DNA of 44,389 nt from Porphyromonadaceae bacterium (GTDB lineage Bacteria > Bacteroidota > Bacteroidia > Bacteroidales > Paludibacteraceae), in NCBI GenBank assembly GCA_905372135.1, contig CAJPNS010000002.1:1-44389 (forward strand), written 5' to 3'. Below the pieces are notes generated by a model, which saw only the letters and a program-made list of their open reading frames with translations, did not search any database and had not been told where the DNA came from. Each line of letters begins with the position of its first letter. The first letter of the stretch is position 1. Below are positions 15,228-24,063 of this stretch, piece after piece. Made by a program: the position numbers and the translations under genes.

Positions 15228-16544
15228 TCAATTAGACATGATAAATCTACGTTTTCCGTTTTCTAATGGTTCGAATTGATCGATGTATTCAACACGAATC
15301 TCACAATCGTCACCTGCATATTTTTTGATAGTGTCTATGATTTTTGCTTCTTCTTCCTTTTTGAAGTTTGGTAATACTACAAGCGTAACAACTAAAGAAC
15401 TCTCAGACAACTGTTTTATTCGATATGCTTTGACATTAAATTGTTTGAAAACTACGGTGAATCCGGGATTTGTAATTGTATGTCCATTTTTGAGTCGGAT
15501 AATATCTCCTGTACGCCCCTCTATTTTCTTTATTATTTGTCCATTGTAATGCGTATTTGCGGAATTGTCCATCACTACGGCATCTCCTACTTCGTATCGC
15601 AACATAGGGAACGCAAAATCGATGAGATTAGAGCAGTACAAAGTCGAAATTTCCGATGGATTTTCTACTTCACAAAACGTATTGTAACCTACGAAATAAC
15701 TGCCTCTCTCGATTTCGAAAGCGGTAATTCCTCCGTCGTGTGCTCCGTAGCAGTCCATCACTTTGGAGTCGAAAGCCTCTTCTATCACTTGGCGATACTC
15801 GGGAGTAAGTACTTCGGAAGTAGTAAAAACCGCATTAAGTTTATATTTTACATTGTGCTTTTTCACATAAGATGCTAATATATATATAGATGATGCATAC
15901 CCATAGATATATTTTACTCTTTTCTTACGGGCTATTTCAATATATTTTCGACATATACTATCCTCCATATTCATACCATTTAAGGCAATAGCATTTCGGA
16001 GTTTATAATAAATATCGTGTAACCGGTTTTTTTTGTTTACACGGAAAAGCGACGAGCTTCCGAACGATAAAAATGGTTCTCCATATTGAAATCCCGTTGT
16101 CTGCCAAGCATATATTTTGGCTGCCGTTACGTACCCCCACGTATTTTCATCTATAATAAAATGAAGAGGCTCGCCCGTAGAACCACCCGTAGAACGTTTA
16201 CGATGCGGAATTTTAGTAATATTGTCGGGAATAATATCCGAATAACGTTGTCTTATAATTTCTTTAGTCAGGATAGGTAAGCGACAAATATCTTTCGTAG
16301 AAGTGAAATCGTCGATACTATACCCTGATTTATCGATAATCTCTTTGTAATAAACGGTATGTTCGTAAGCAAATCGAATAAGGTCGCGAAACTGCCGATT
16401 CTGCCATTCGGTAATTTCATCTCGGCTAAGGGAATTCAATCTTTTTATTTCTTTATACCAATACCTTATCTTCATTCCCATTATTGTATCTACAACGGGA
16501 ATTACTATGTTAATTAAAAAGAACTCTTTAATATTTGCCATCAT
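15228..16544 (-). CDS. CapK/PaaK-like adenylate-forming enzyme of a polysaccharide locus
   Basis: The 438-residue protein belongs to the phenylacetate-CoA ligase-like branch of adenylating enzymes, often called CapK in capsule clusters. The phosphate-binding loop is RSTGGSTGEPLHF (about residues 115-127), the adenosine region is CYGAHDGG (about 245-252), and the hinge is GRTGDIIRLKNG (about 350). The likely role is activating a carboxylate to be attached to the glycan; the substrate is unknown. Its start overlaps the end of the GT4 gene by 17 bp (14 bp if the second Met is used), indicating translational coupling. Confidence 0.82.
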   Translation of the reverse strand: MMANIKEFFLINIVIPVVDTIMGMKIRYWYKEIKRLNSLSRDEITEWQNRQFRDLIRFAYEHTVYYKEIIDKSGYSIDDFTSTKDICRLPILTKEIIRQRYSDIIPDNITKIPHRKRSTGGSTGEPLHFIIDENTWGYVTAAKIYAWQTTGFQYGEPFLSFGSSSLFRVNKKNRLHDIYYKLRNAIALNGMNMEDSICRKYIEIARKKRVKYIYGYASSIYILASYVKKHNVKYKLNAVFTTSEVLTPEYRQVIEEAFDSKVMDCYGAHDGGITAFEIERGSYFVGYNTFCEVENPSEISTLYCSNLIDFAFPMLRYEVGDAVVMDNSANTHYNGQIIKKIEGRTGDIIRLKNGHTITNPGFTVVFKQFNVKAYRIKQLSESSLVVTLVVLPNFKKEEEAKIIDTIKKYAGDDCEIRVEYIDQFEPLENGKRRFIMSN

Positions 16545-17535
16545 ATATTTTGAATAAATCGTTTTTTATATTTTCCCATCTGTATCGATGAGCTTCTACC
16601 AACGCCGCCCGTATCATATTTCGAGTAAGCTCTTGATTTTCTACTGCCTCTATCATAAGTTTAGCAAGAGATATATAGTCGTTACTGTCAAAGAGATAGC
16701 CTGTTTTTCTATTCTCTACTACATAAGGAATACCGCCGACATTACTCGATATGACAAGTAGCCCCGCACTGAAAGCCTCAATAATCGAAACAGGCATATT
16801 ATCTATTATCGGAGAAGAGAGAAAAATATCGTTCCTCTCTAAATAAGGATAAATGTCTTTATTGTCTACCCTTCCTACAAACGTTATATTCGGAATATTT
16901 TCCGACGATACAAGTCTCTCGAGATTTTCTCGTTCAGGTCCGTCGCCAAGTATAGTCAATTGGGCTTCGGGGATACTTTTTTGCACTATACCGAACGCAC
17001 GAATAATACACGAGATGTTATACAGAGGATATAAGGAACGCATACTTATATAGTTGGGGCAGATAGTATTTCGTTCTTTAAAAGGCAACGTATTTTCAAT
17101 GATATTTGGTAAGACTTTACAAGATATTCCGAACGAAGCAAACACATCTTTTAGAAATCCTGATGGCACAGTAACTTCTTGGCAATTAGATAAAAAACAG
17201 CTCGTAAAAAACTTAAAACGGCTAAAAAACCGTTGGGCATCGCCACCATGATATGTTACGATTAATCTTTTTCTCAGTATCTTCGAAATTATCGAAGCTA
17301 ATATGATAGGGAAAAATCCCCAGTAAGAGCAGCCATGTACGTGAAATATGTCGTAATACCGCCCCATAAACATCAGCCTTGGAAAAAGTAATATCCGTCT
17401 TATCGTATTGCACGAAGTACTTAAAATACGGCACTCTATACCGTATGCTATCAGGTGCTTATGCAACAACTCCATTTGCCCCGATATTCCGCCAACTCCT
17501 GCTTTATAATTGCCTATCAATAAAATCTTATTCAT
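16528..17535 (-). CDS. Glycosyltransferase family 4
   Basis: A GT-B retaining glycosyltransferase of 335 residues. The N-terminal domain has MNKILLIGNYKAGVGGISGQMELL, DIFHVHGCSYWG and LIVTYHGGDAQRFF. The donor-binding C-terminal domain has QLTILGDGPERENLERLV, NITFVGRVDNKDIYPYL and the E-x7-E type motif in MPVSIIEAFSAGLLVISSNVGGIPYVVE. The frame is open back to 17583, but the ATG at 17535 starts the family-typical NKILLIGNY strand and sits 4 bp after the stop of the upstream membrane protein. It probably adds a sugar to a lipid-linked repeat unit in the cytoplasm. Confidence 0.87.
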   Translation of the reverse strand: MNKILLIGNYKAGVGGISGQMELLHKHLIAYGIECRILSTSCNTIRRILLFPRLMFMGRYYDIFHVHGCSYWGFFPIILASIISKILRKRLIVTYHGGDAQRFFSRFKFFTSCFLSNCQEVTVPSGFLKDVFASFGISCKVLPNIIENTLPFKERNTICPNYISMRSLYPLYNISCIIRAFGIVQKSIPEAQLTILGDGPERENLERLVSSENIPNITFVGRVDNKDIYPYLERNDIFLSSPIIDNMPVSIIEAFSAGLLVISSNVGGIPYVVENRKTGYLFDSNDYISLAKLMIEAVENQELTRNMIRAALVEAHRYRWENIKNDLFKIYDGKY

Positions 17536-17539
17536 ACGA

Positions 17540-18952
17540 TTACACAAAACCACGTCCGGCAAGCTTAAACCAACTCCAGACAATTAATGCAATGAAAATA
17601 AAAACAATATAGTACGAATAATACTTCTTTGTCTTCCTGTCGACTTGGCTAATACCATAAGCCGAGAACATTAATAGGATAGGCAGTACCGGCAAGTGGA
17701 ACCTTTCCGATGCAGCAAATTTACTTAGTGCAATTATTATAAGGTAACCAATCATAAAGCTCCCCGGCAATAAAAAATCTCGCCATTTATGTGTTTTTAT
17801 CACTATAAAAAGAGAAAACATAACAAAAAATGCCATTATATTTTTCACGTAGTTACCTCCACCGATAAGTTTTTGATTTTCTTGTCCTTCTGTGTCGACC
17901 ATAGTAGGGAATGGTATTACAAATATCATCGGAGCAAATACCGAACCCGATAGGTTTTTTACAAATTTATTACCTCCTTCAATTGTAGATCTGTGTTGCA
18001 TAGAATCAGACTGATTGGTATTCCTATTTTCCCAAACAGTCTCTATTTCTGTCATTATTTTTCCTCCTATGAAGTAGCTTAATGTTGCTATACTCCAGAC
18101 AATAAGCAATATTCGTTTTCCCCACCCTAATATACGTGAAGAAGAAAAAACTAAGGCAGTGAAAAAGGAAAAGATAGCCGTAACTCCAATAACCGTACGA
18201 AAGAAAAACAATAAACCTGCCGTCAATATCGGCAGCAATATATTAATAAGATTATACTTTTGCAAACGTATAACATAGTCTGTACGTTCAAGGAAAAGTA
18301 TTATCAGAAATGTCATCTCTATCTCTTTCAGATGCAATCCACAATAATAAATAAGGTTGGGCATCAACATACATAAAACACCCGCAATTTTTGCTATGGC
18401 AGGATTGTCGAATGTACGTTTGGCTAACCTATATACTAAAACACAAGTAAAAGCACCGATAAGGGCTTTTATGAGTCTTGTGCCTATAATACTATCTCCT
18501 GTAATATAATATATTAATGACAAATAAAAGGGATATCCTCTATCGGACAAGTCGACCCACGACATAAACTCCACTATATTGAATGTCCCATTACGTATCA
18601 AGGCAGCTCCCAATAGCCCCGATTCATGATAAAATGTTGAGTCAGCAGCCTCGAACTCAAATGGTAGCCCCGTCATCGAGCTATAAAAGAAGTAACTAAA
18701 CACTACCCAAACAACACGTATGACGAGAGCTGCGATAAAAAGCTGTCGAAGAAATGTCCGCTCCGAATACTCTGCCCAGCGTTTGGTCAGAATGTTGGTA
18801 AAATAGAAAAAGGTTGTTACCTCCACTAGCCCGAACAGTATCCAAATCCAACTCATACCATAGCCCCCAAAAGCCACAGAAATCACCATCAACACTATAA
18901 TGTACAGTGCGATAGCCTTAGTGGTGAAATATTTTGGAAAGTAGTGAAGCAC
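17540..18952 (-). CDS. Multi-pass GT-C-like membrane protein of the polysaccharide operon
   Basis: The 470-residue protein has about 10-12 hydrophobic segments. After the first helices, a large loop contains FEFEAADSTFYHESG and VDLSDRGYPFYLSLIYYITG, the arrangement of GT-C (PMT/ArnT-like) glycosyltransferases, where an acidic residue after the first helix is catalytic. It could instead be a Wzy-like polymerase, since no other candidate is visible in the operon. The only start compatible with this frame is GTG at 18952 (minus strand), so the exact N-terminus is uncertain. It is followed directly (4 bp) by the GT4 gene. Confidence 0.7.
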   Translation of the reverse strand: MLHYFPKYFTTKAIALYIIVLMVISVAFGGYGMSWIWILFGLVEVTTFFYFTNILTKRWAEYSERTFLRQLFIAALVIRVVWVVFSYFFYSSMTGLPFEFEAADSTFYHESGLLGAALIRNGTFNIVEFMSWVDLSDRGYPFYLSLIYYITGDSIIGTRLIKALIGAFTCVLVYRLAKRTFDNPAIAKIAGVLCMLMPNLIYYCGLHLKEIEMTFLIILFLERTDYVIRLQKYNLINILLPILTAGLLFFFRTVIGVTAIFSFFTALVFSSSRILGWGKRILLIVWSIATLSYFIGGKIMTEIETVWENRNTNQSDSMQHRSTIEGGNKFVKNLSGSVFAPMIFVIPFPTMVDTEGQENQKLIGGGNYVKNIMAFFVMFSLFIVIKTHKWRDFLLPGSFMIGYLIIIALSKFAASERFHLPVLPILLMFSAYGISQVDRKTKKYYSYYIVFIFIALIVWSWFKLAGRGFV

Positions 18953-18970
18953 AGATATTTGTTTTTACAA

Positions 18971-19201
18971 TTATTTACGCATGTTTATTCGTTGATATAT
19001 GGTACTTAGTATATAGTTGCCTCGTCTTGGGGAACATTGCTCCATAAGCCGAGTATCGTAAAATTCCGATTGGTACTTGCCTCCTTTGCGATGTATCCCG
19101 ATAAAGCTGTATCCCGCTATACGGGCATTCTTGAATACGTCGAGCAAAAGTGTCTCCATACCTCCTCTATTAAGCGAACCGAGCATATAGGCTATTTTCA
19201 T
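18971..19201 (-). pseudogene. N-terminal remnant of a GT4 glycosyltransferase
   Basis: The 76-residue frame starts like a complete GT4 enzyme (MKIAYMLGSLNRGGMETLLLDVF, then GIHRKGGKYQSEFYD). It stops after SPRRGNYILSTIYQRINMRK, about a fifth of the way into a normal 360-400-residue protein. No continuation occurs in any frame before the next gene 18 bp on. I read it as a deletion scar at the head of the polysaccharide operon. A functional small protein is unlikely. Confidence 0.75.
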
Positions 19202-19251
19202 AAGAGTTGCATTTATGGCAAATAGAAGTATTGATAATGAGTCTATTGCAT

Positions 19252-19278
19252 AACAGACAGCCTTTTAAGCTGTCTGTT
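19252..19278 (-). terminator. Perfect 10-bp hairpin after carA
   Basis: AACAGACAGC (19252-19261) pairs perfectly with GCTGTCTGTT (19269-19278) across a 7-base loop, just downstream of the carA stop. A strong T run is missing on the minus strand, so termination may be partial, or it may be a processing/attenuation stem ahead of the polysaccharide operon. Confidence 0.55.
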
Positions 19279-19288
19279 TCTTACTACT

Positions 19289-20371
19289 TTAGTCGTTTTT
19301 TATCATCTCTATAAAGCGATCGAAAAGATAGACACTATCTTGTGGTCCGGGGGCAGATTCAGGGTGATACTGCACGGCAAATATTTTATCGGCTTTGCTC
19401 TCTATGCCTTCGGTAGTATTGTCGAGGAGATTGACGTGCGTTATTTCCAGACCTGTGTTTTTGAGCGATTCGGCGTCGATGGCATAGCTATGATTCTGGC
19501 TTGTAATATGTATCTTACCGGTTTTCAAGTCTTTTACGGGGTGATTGCCGCCTCGGTGTCCGAACTTCATTTTGTAGCTTTCGGCTCCGTAAGCAAGACT
19601 TATCATCTGCATACCCAGACAAATACCGAAGATAGGTACTTTGCCTCTAAGTTGTTTTATAAGTTCTATCACCGAGGTAACGTCCTGAGGGTCGCCGGGT
19701 CCGTTAGACAGGAATATCCCTTGAGGATTGAATGCCAATATCTCTTCTATAGAGGTATTGTACGGCACAATGGTAACATTGCATCCCTTGCGATTCATAA
19801 TGCGTATGATATTGTATTTGATACCGCAGTCGATAGCTACTATATCGTATTTATGGTTAGGAGTACGGGCAAACCAACGCTTTTTGCAACTCACACGCTG
19901 TACCATATCGGTAGGATATTGATACTGCTCTATTTTAGCCATAGCTTCGCTTTTGGAGGTATCGGCAGAGGTAATGAGTACTTTTTGCGAGCCTTCGGAA
20001 CGCACCATACGCGTAAGATAACGTGTATCGACTCCGTAGATAGACGGTATGTCGTGCTCTTCGAGTACTTCCGACAGAGTTTTGGTGTAGCGAAAGTTTG
20101 AGGGAACGTCGTTGTAATCTTTTACTATCAGTCCGCCGATGGTAGGGAACTTGGTTTCGTAGTCTTCGTCGGTAATACCGTAATTGCCGATTAGAGGATA
20201 GGTCATTACTACCATCTGCCCAGCATACGACGAGTCGGAGATAAGCTCTTGGTAGCCGACCATCGAAGTATTGAACACTATTTCATTAATAGATTCCTTG
20301 TTGGAACCGAAGCCATAACCGTAAAATTCGGTGCCGTTTTCTAAAACGATTTTCTTTGTGAAGTTCTTCAT
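19289..20371 (-). CDS. carA: Carbamoyl-phosphate synthase small (glutaminase) subunit CarA
   Basis: Hydrolyses glutamine and delivers ammonia to CarB for carbamoyl phosphate, used in pyrimidine and arginine synthesis. The 360-residue protein has the N-terminal CarA domain (VFNTSMVGYQE, TYPLIGNYG, GVDTRYLTR). A class I glutamine amidotransferase domain follows, with nucleophile Cys251 in FGICLGMQM and the His/Glu pair in VQYHPESAPG near the C-terminus. The start is the ATG at 20371; an in-frame TTG at 20383 overlaps a possible -7 box. No carB follows: the next minus-strand genes belong to the polysaccharide cluster. Confidence 0.95.
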   Translation of the reverse strand: MKNFTKKIVLENGTEFYGYGFGSNKESINEIVFNTSMVGYQELISDSSYAGQMVVMTYPLIGNYGITDEDYETKFPTIGGLIVKDYNDVPSNFRYTKTLSEVLEEHDIPSIYGVDTRYLTRMVRSEGSQKVLITSADTSKSEAMAKIEQYQYPTDMVQRVSCKKRWFARTPNHKYDIVAIDCGIKYNIIRIMNRKGCNVTIVPYNTSIEEILAFNPQGIFLSNGPGDPQDVTSVIELIKQLRGKVPIFGICLGMQMISLAYGAESYKMKFGHRGGNHPVKDLKTGKIHITSQNHSYAIDAESLKNTGLEITHVNLLDNTTEGIESKADKIFAVQYHPESAPGPQDSVYLFDRFIEMIKND

Positions 20372-20380
20372 ATCGAAAGA

Positions 20381-20388
20381 CAAAGTTA
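20381..20388 (-). promoter_or_regulatory. Possible -7 box (TAACTTTG) 10 bp before the carA ATG
   Basis: A TAnnTTTG match so close to the ATG would give an almost leaderless mRNA. No clear TTTG is found at -33, so it may be chance. Confidence 0.35.
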
Positions 20389-20549
20389 GTGAATTTTCTC
20401 GTACCGCTAATATGGTTCACTGTTATTTTTATTGATGTCTGCAGAAAGACATATTGCGGCGACTAAGACTTAGCACTGTATAAAACTGAAATTTGTACTA
20501 TTAGATACAATATTTTTTCATTCGATAGCTGAGAAAATAATAAAATCAT

Positions 20550-20557
20550 TACCTTTG
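20550..20557 (+). promoter_or_regulatory. -7 box (TACCTTTG) for the M16 peptidase
   Basis: TAnnTTTG match 66 bp upstream of the ATG at 20624. Confidence 0.6.
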
Positions 20558-20623
20558 TACTCTAAATTACAATTCTCTGTGTAGAACAATAATATTCAAT
20601 TAAAAACATAAAGTAAATAAGTT

Positions 20624-23572
20624 ATGATGAAAAGAACATTTTTGATGTTAATGGCTTTTTTAGCTGTTAGTTTAGGGGTGTTTGCTCAGGCTAATCTTAG
20701 AGAAGGCTTCGAGGAGTACACTCTAAAAAATGGTATGAAGGTATATCTGTGGGTTGATAAAGATATACCAAATGTTTACGGACAAGTAGCTGTAAGAGCA
20801 GGTTCTATCGACGAACCGGCAGATTTTACGGGACTTGCTCACTACCTCGAACACATGCTGTTCAAGGGCACACAAGAAATCGGCGCTCTCGACTGGGCAA
20901 AAGAAAAGCCTATGTACGAACAGATTATCAAACTTTACGACGAAAAGGCTAAACTAAAAGACCCGAAAAAAGACAAAGCCAAAAGAGACGAGCTTACAAA
21001 AAAGATAAACGAACTCTCGGTGGCTTCGTCGAAAATAAGTAAAGGCTCCGAATTTCCTACGCTTATTCAAGCAGCTGGAGGTACGGGACTGAATGCTTAT
21101 ACCAATTTCGACCAAACGGTTTACCACAACTCTTTCCCTGCATATCAGATGGAAAACTGGTTGAAGTTGTATTACGACCACTTCCAACGCCCCGTTTTCC
21201 GCGAATTCCAAGCAGAAATGGAAAACGTATTCGAAGAGTTGAACCTCAGAACTCCAAGCATTGGATACCAACAGTATATTACTTTATTTGAAAAGTTATT
21301 CAAAGGTTCGTACTATGCTCGCGGAGTCATCGGCACACCCGAACATCTGAAAAACCCGAGTATGACACCGATGATTAAGTTCTTCGAAGATTGGTATGTA
21401 CCAAACAATATGGGTCTGTTACTTTACGGTAATTTCGACCCCGAACAGGCAAAACCTCTCATCGAAAAGACTTTCGGCAAAATGCAGTCAAAAAAGCTGC
21501 CCGAGCGCAAACCTACCGTACCTACTCCGCTTACAAAGAACGAAAAAATAAAGGTGAAACTCGGCTACTCTCCTTCTATCGTATGGGGTTACAATGGAGT
21601 AAAGAGGGGACACCCCGATGAATTTAAGATCGACTTTATGCTATCCATTCTGAACAACAGCTACAACACGGGGCTCTTCGACAAACTGAATATGGAAGGA
21701 GCTATCGGAGGAGTAAGTGCTTCGTCTATGGCAATGCGCGACTGTGGTCGTATTATTATACAAGCTGCACCATATTTCGACGTAAGCCAATACACTTATG
21801 AGTCCGACGCTGCTACCGAAAAACTCGTTATGGCAGAGATAAACAAACTAAAACGCGGACAGATACCTACTTGGCTTATGCAGTCGGTAAAAGAAAGCTA
21901 CTTGCAAAGCCTTAAAACCATATCCGAAAATCCGGAAACTAAAATACATTTTGCCACAGAGTCGTACCTCTATGGTATCCCGATGAGTGAGTATTTCAAT
22001 ATGGAAGAAAAGGTTAAAGCTATCACAGTAGAAGACATAAAAGCTACTGCAAATAAGTATTTCTCGGGCAACTATATGACTATCTCTTTCTCCGAAGGAG
22101 ACCCCAAAATACAGCTTTTCGATAAGGCACAAATCGATCCTCTGCAGATGCCCGACGAAGAGTATTCGCAGTATTACAAAGACTTCGTGAAGAGACCCGT
22201 ACAGGCTCCTACGCCTAAATTCACCGATTTCTCCGATATCCAAAGCAAAGACCTATTCAAAGGGGGTAAAATGTTCTACGTGAAAAATCCGAAGAACGAT
22301 ATCTTCTCTCTTACTCTCGAGTATCAGGTAGGTACACATACCGACAAGAAACTCCAGTACGCAGCTAGTCTGATGAACTATGCCGGTACTATGCCAAACC
22401 AATCGAACAACGACCTCCGCAGAGAACTTTCGAAACACGGAGCTTCGTATGGTGTGGGCGTCAGCGACAATAAGTTTGTAATCCAAATAGTGGGAAATGA
22501 AAGAGACCTCGACAAAATAATGCCTATAATATTCCGTCTATTCCTGATGCCGAAACTCGACAACAAACAGATAGAATCCGTTATGGGTAGCGCCGTCCAA
22601 AGCCGTATGTTTGAAAAAAGGATACCCGGAATTATTACCTCGGCTCTGATGGAGTATATCCAGTATGGCGACCAATCGCGTTTTATCGACCGTATTCCGT
22701 CGAAGAAACTTATCTTCGTTGGCGAATCGGGCTACAACTTCCTTATCACCAATTCAGACCTTACGACTACCATACAGAAAGTTACCTCTTATCCCGTGAA
22801 TATACACTACGTAGGAGCCAAGCCTATGGAAGAAGTGGCTAAGATATTGGAAGGTACCGTGCCGACACAGAAGACCATATTAGAACCTCAGAAGAAATTC
22901 TACCGCGACCGCATTGCGTACACCGAGCCCGAAATATATTTCTTGCCCAATACCGATATTCAACAAGCAGAAGTTACTATGTATTTCCCGATAGGCAACT
23001 ACGACAATTCGCAATATGTCGACTACACTGCTTTCTCGCGTTACTTCGGTGCAGGTGGACTCAACAATATCTGTTTCTCCGAAATACGTGAAAAACGTTC
23101 GTTGGCTTACAGTACTTACGGTACCGTATCAATGAATCCTATGAACAAAACGAGCTGGTTCATAGGTTCGACAGGTACACAAAACGACAAGGTAAATACT
23201 GTAGTAGACATTTATATGGATTTGATCAAGAATATGCCAAAATTCAAGTCATTTGGCAACAATATCAAAACCACCGTAATGACGGAGTTGGCTGAAGATT
23301 ACGTTACTTTCAGAGGCAAGAGCAGTTATTACGAAAATACCGTTAAGAAGATGGGCTTCACCGAGGATCCGAATAAGACTTGGTACAAGCAAGCCGAAAA
23401 TTTGACATTCGACAACATCGCTAAGTTCTACGACGAAAAGATAAAGAACGCTCCCGTAATCATCGTGATACACGGAAATCCGAAGTATATCGACATCAAG
23501 GATATCGAGAAGAAGTACGGTAAAGTCAACCGCGTGCCTATCTCCAAGATATTCCAAGGAGGCGAAATGTAA
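20624..23572 (+). CDS. Secreted/periplasmic M16 (insulinase-family) zinc metallopeptidase
   Basis: The 982-residue protein has a signal peptide (MMKRTFLMLMAFLAVSLGVF, cut near AQA) and two pitrilysin-type halves. The first half carries the inverted zinc motif HYLEH (H73, E76, H77 in GLAHYLEHMLFKG), with the distal Glu ligand in the EFQAEMENVFEEL region around 190-205. A long helical insertion follows the active site (about 90-135). The second half (about 530-982) lacks HxxEH, as usual for the non-catalytic half that closes the chamber, and ends with an SLAYSTYG-containing segment. It should degrade peptides in the periplasm. It is transcribed alone, with a promoter and terminator of its own. 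Confidence 0.9.
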   Translation: MMKRTFLMLMAFLAVSLGVFAQANLREGFEEYTLKNGMKVYLWVDKDIPNVYGQVAVRAGSIDEPADFTGLAHYLEHMLFKGTQEIGALDWAKEKPMYEQIIKLYDEKAKLKDPKKDKAKRDELTKKINELSVASSKISKGSEFPTLIQAAGGTGLNAYTNFDQTVYHNSFPAYQMENWLKLYYDHFQRPVFREFQAEMENVFEELNLRTPSIGYQQYITLFEKLFKGSYYARGVIGTPEHLKNPSMTPMIKFFEDWYVPNNMGLLLYGNFDPEQAKPLIEKTFGKMQSKKLPERKPTVPTPLTKNEKIKVKLGYSPSIVWGYNGVKRGHPDEFKIDFMLSILNNSYNTGLFDKLNMEGAIGGVSASSMAMRDCGRIIIQAAPYFDVSQYTYESDAATEKLVMAEINKLKRGQIPTWLMQSVKESYLQSLKTISENPETKIHFATESYLYGIPMSEYFNMEEKVKAITVEDIKATANKYFSGNYMTISFSEGDPKIQLFDKAQIDPLQMPDEEYSQYYKDFVKRPVQAPTPKFTDFSDIQSKDLFKGGKMFYVKNPKNDIFSLTLEYQVGTHTDKKLQYAASLMNYAGTMPNQSNNDLRRELSKHGASYGVGVSDNKFVIQIVGNERDLDKIMPIIFRLFLMPKLDNKQIESVMGSAVQSRMFEKRIPGIITSALMEYIQYGDQSRFIDRIPSKKLIFVGESGYNFLITNSDLTTTIQKVTSYPVNIHYVGAKPMEEVAKILEGTVPTQKTILEPQKKFYRDRIAYTEPEIYFLPNTDIQQAEVTMYFPIGNYDNSQYVDYTAFSRYFGAGGLNNICFSEIREKRSLAYSTYGTVSMNPMNKTSWFIGSTGTQNDKVNTVVDIYMDLIKNMPKFKSFGNNIKTTVMTELAEDYVTFRGKSSYYENTVKKMGFTEDPNKTWYKQAENLTFDNIAKFYDEKIKNAPVIIVIHGNPKYIDIKDIEKKYGKVNRVPISKIFQGGEM

Positions 23573-23622
23573 TAGTTTGTCGAGAACAAATAGACTAAAC
23601 TTATTTTCATAATAAAAATTCT

Positions 23623-23656
23623 ACTTCCCGTTTCCGCAAGGAGCGGGAAGTTTTTT
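23623..23656 (+). terminator. Rho-independent terminator of the M16 peptidase gene
   Basis: ACTTCCCG (23623-23630) pairs with CGGGAAGT (23644-23651), followed by a T run. Confidence 0.85.
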
Positions 23657-23751
23657 GTCTGTATGCTTTTTGAATGTATGGTTGGTCTGCGAAAAACGGT
23701 TGTTTGGAAGATTAATTTAAGCCTACGGAGTAAAATAAAAGTCATACATAT

Positions 23752-23781
23752 TTTGTATAATAAAAAAAAGTATTACCTTTG
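23752..23781 (+). promoter_or_regulatory. Promoter of tRNA-Met: TTTG, 18-bp spacer, TACCTTTG
   Basis: TTTG at 23752-23755 and TACCTTTG at 23774-23781 match the Bacteroidetes -33/-7 pair. The tRNA starts 36 bp after the -7 box. Confidence 0.7.
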
Positions 23782-23817
23782 CACTCGTTTTATACATATA
23801 ACATATAATTGTTTTTG

Positions 23818-23892
23818 GGTCCCATAGCTCAGTTGGTTAGTAGCACCTGACTCATAATCAGGGGGTCCTTGGTTCAAGCCCAAGTGGGACCA
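23818..23892 (+). tRNA. tRNA-Met (CAU), with an extra base in the D arm
   Basis: The cloverleaf is clear: acceptor GGTCCCA/TGGGACC with discriminator A, anticodon stem CCTGA/TCAGG around loop CTCATAA (anticodon CAU), and T arm CTTGG-TTCAAGC-CCAAG. The 3' CCA is not encoded. The D arm reads GCTC-AGTTGGTTAG-TAGC, where GCTC-AGTTGGTTA-GAGC would be usual. The inserted T leaves only three D-stem pairs. Elongator tRNA-Met is the likeliest identity; a lysidine-modified tRNA-Ile(CAU) cannot be excluded. Confidence 0.88.
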
Positions 23893-23929
23893 CACAAAAG
23901 AATCTCCTATCGGATTCGTATCGCTAAAG

Positions 23930-23961
23930 AGGACTATTCTATTCGGAAATAGTCCTTTTTT
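23930..23961 (+). terminator. Rho-independent terminator after tRNA-Met
   Basis: AGGACTATT (23930-23938) pairs with AATAGTCCT (23948-23956) and runs into T at 23956-23961. Confidence 0.8.
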
Positions 23962-24005
23962 GTGTCTTATCCGTAAGGTATTAAATATTGCATTACAAAA
24001 AATAT

Positions 24006-24013
24006 TACCTTTG
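24006..24013 (+). promoter_or_regulatory. -7 box (TACCTTTG) for pheT-lpxK-patatin
   Basis: TAnnTTTG match 50 bp upstream of the pheT ATG. Confidence 0.6.
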
Positions 24014-24063
24014 TGTGCTATAATTAAAAACCATATTTATCCAAGACCAATAAACTCAGCAAA

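Noticed and set aside
20381..20388. Leaderless carA transcript
   Set aside because: The -7 match is single and lacks a -33 element; kept only as a low-confidence regulatory feature.
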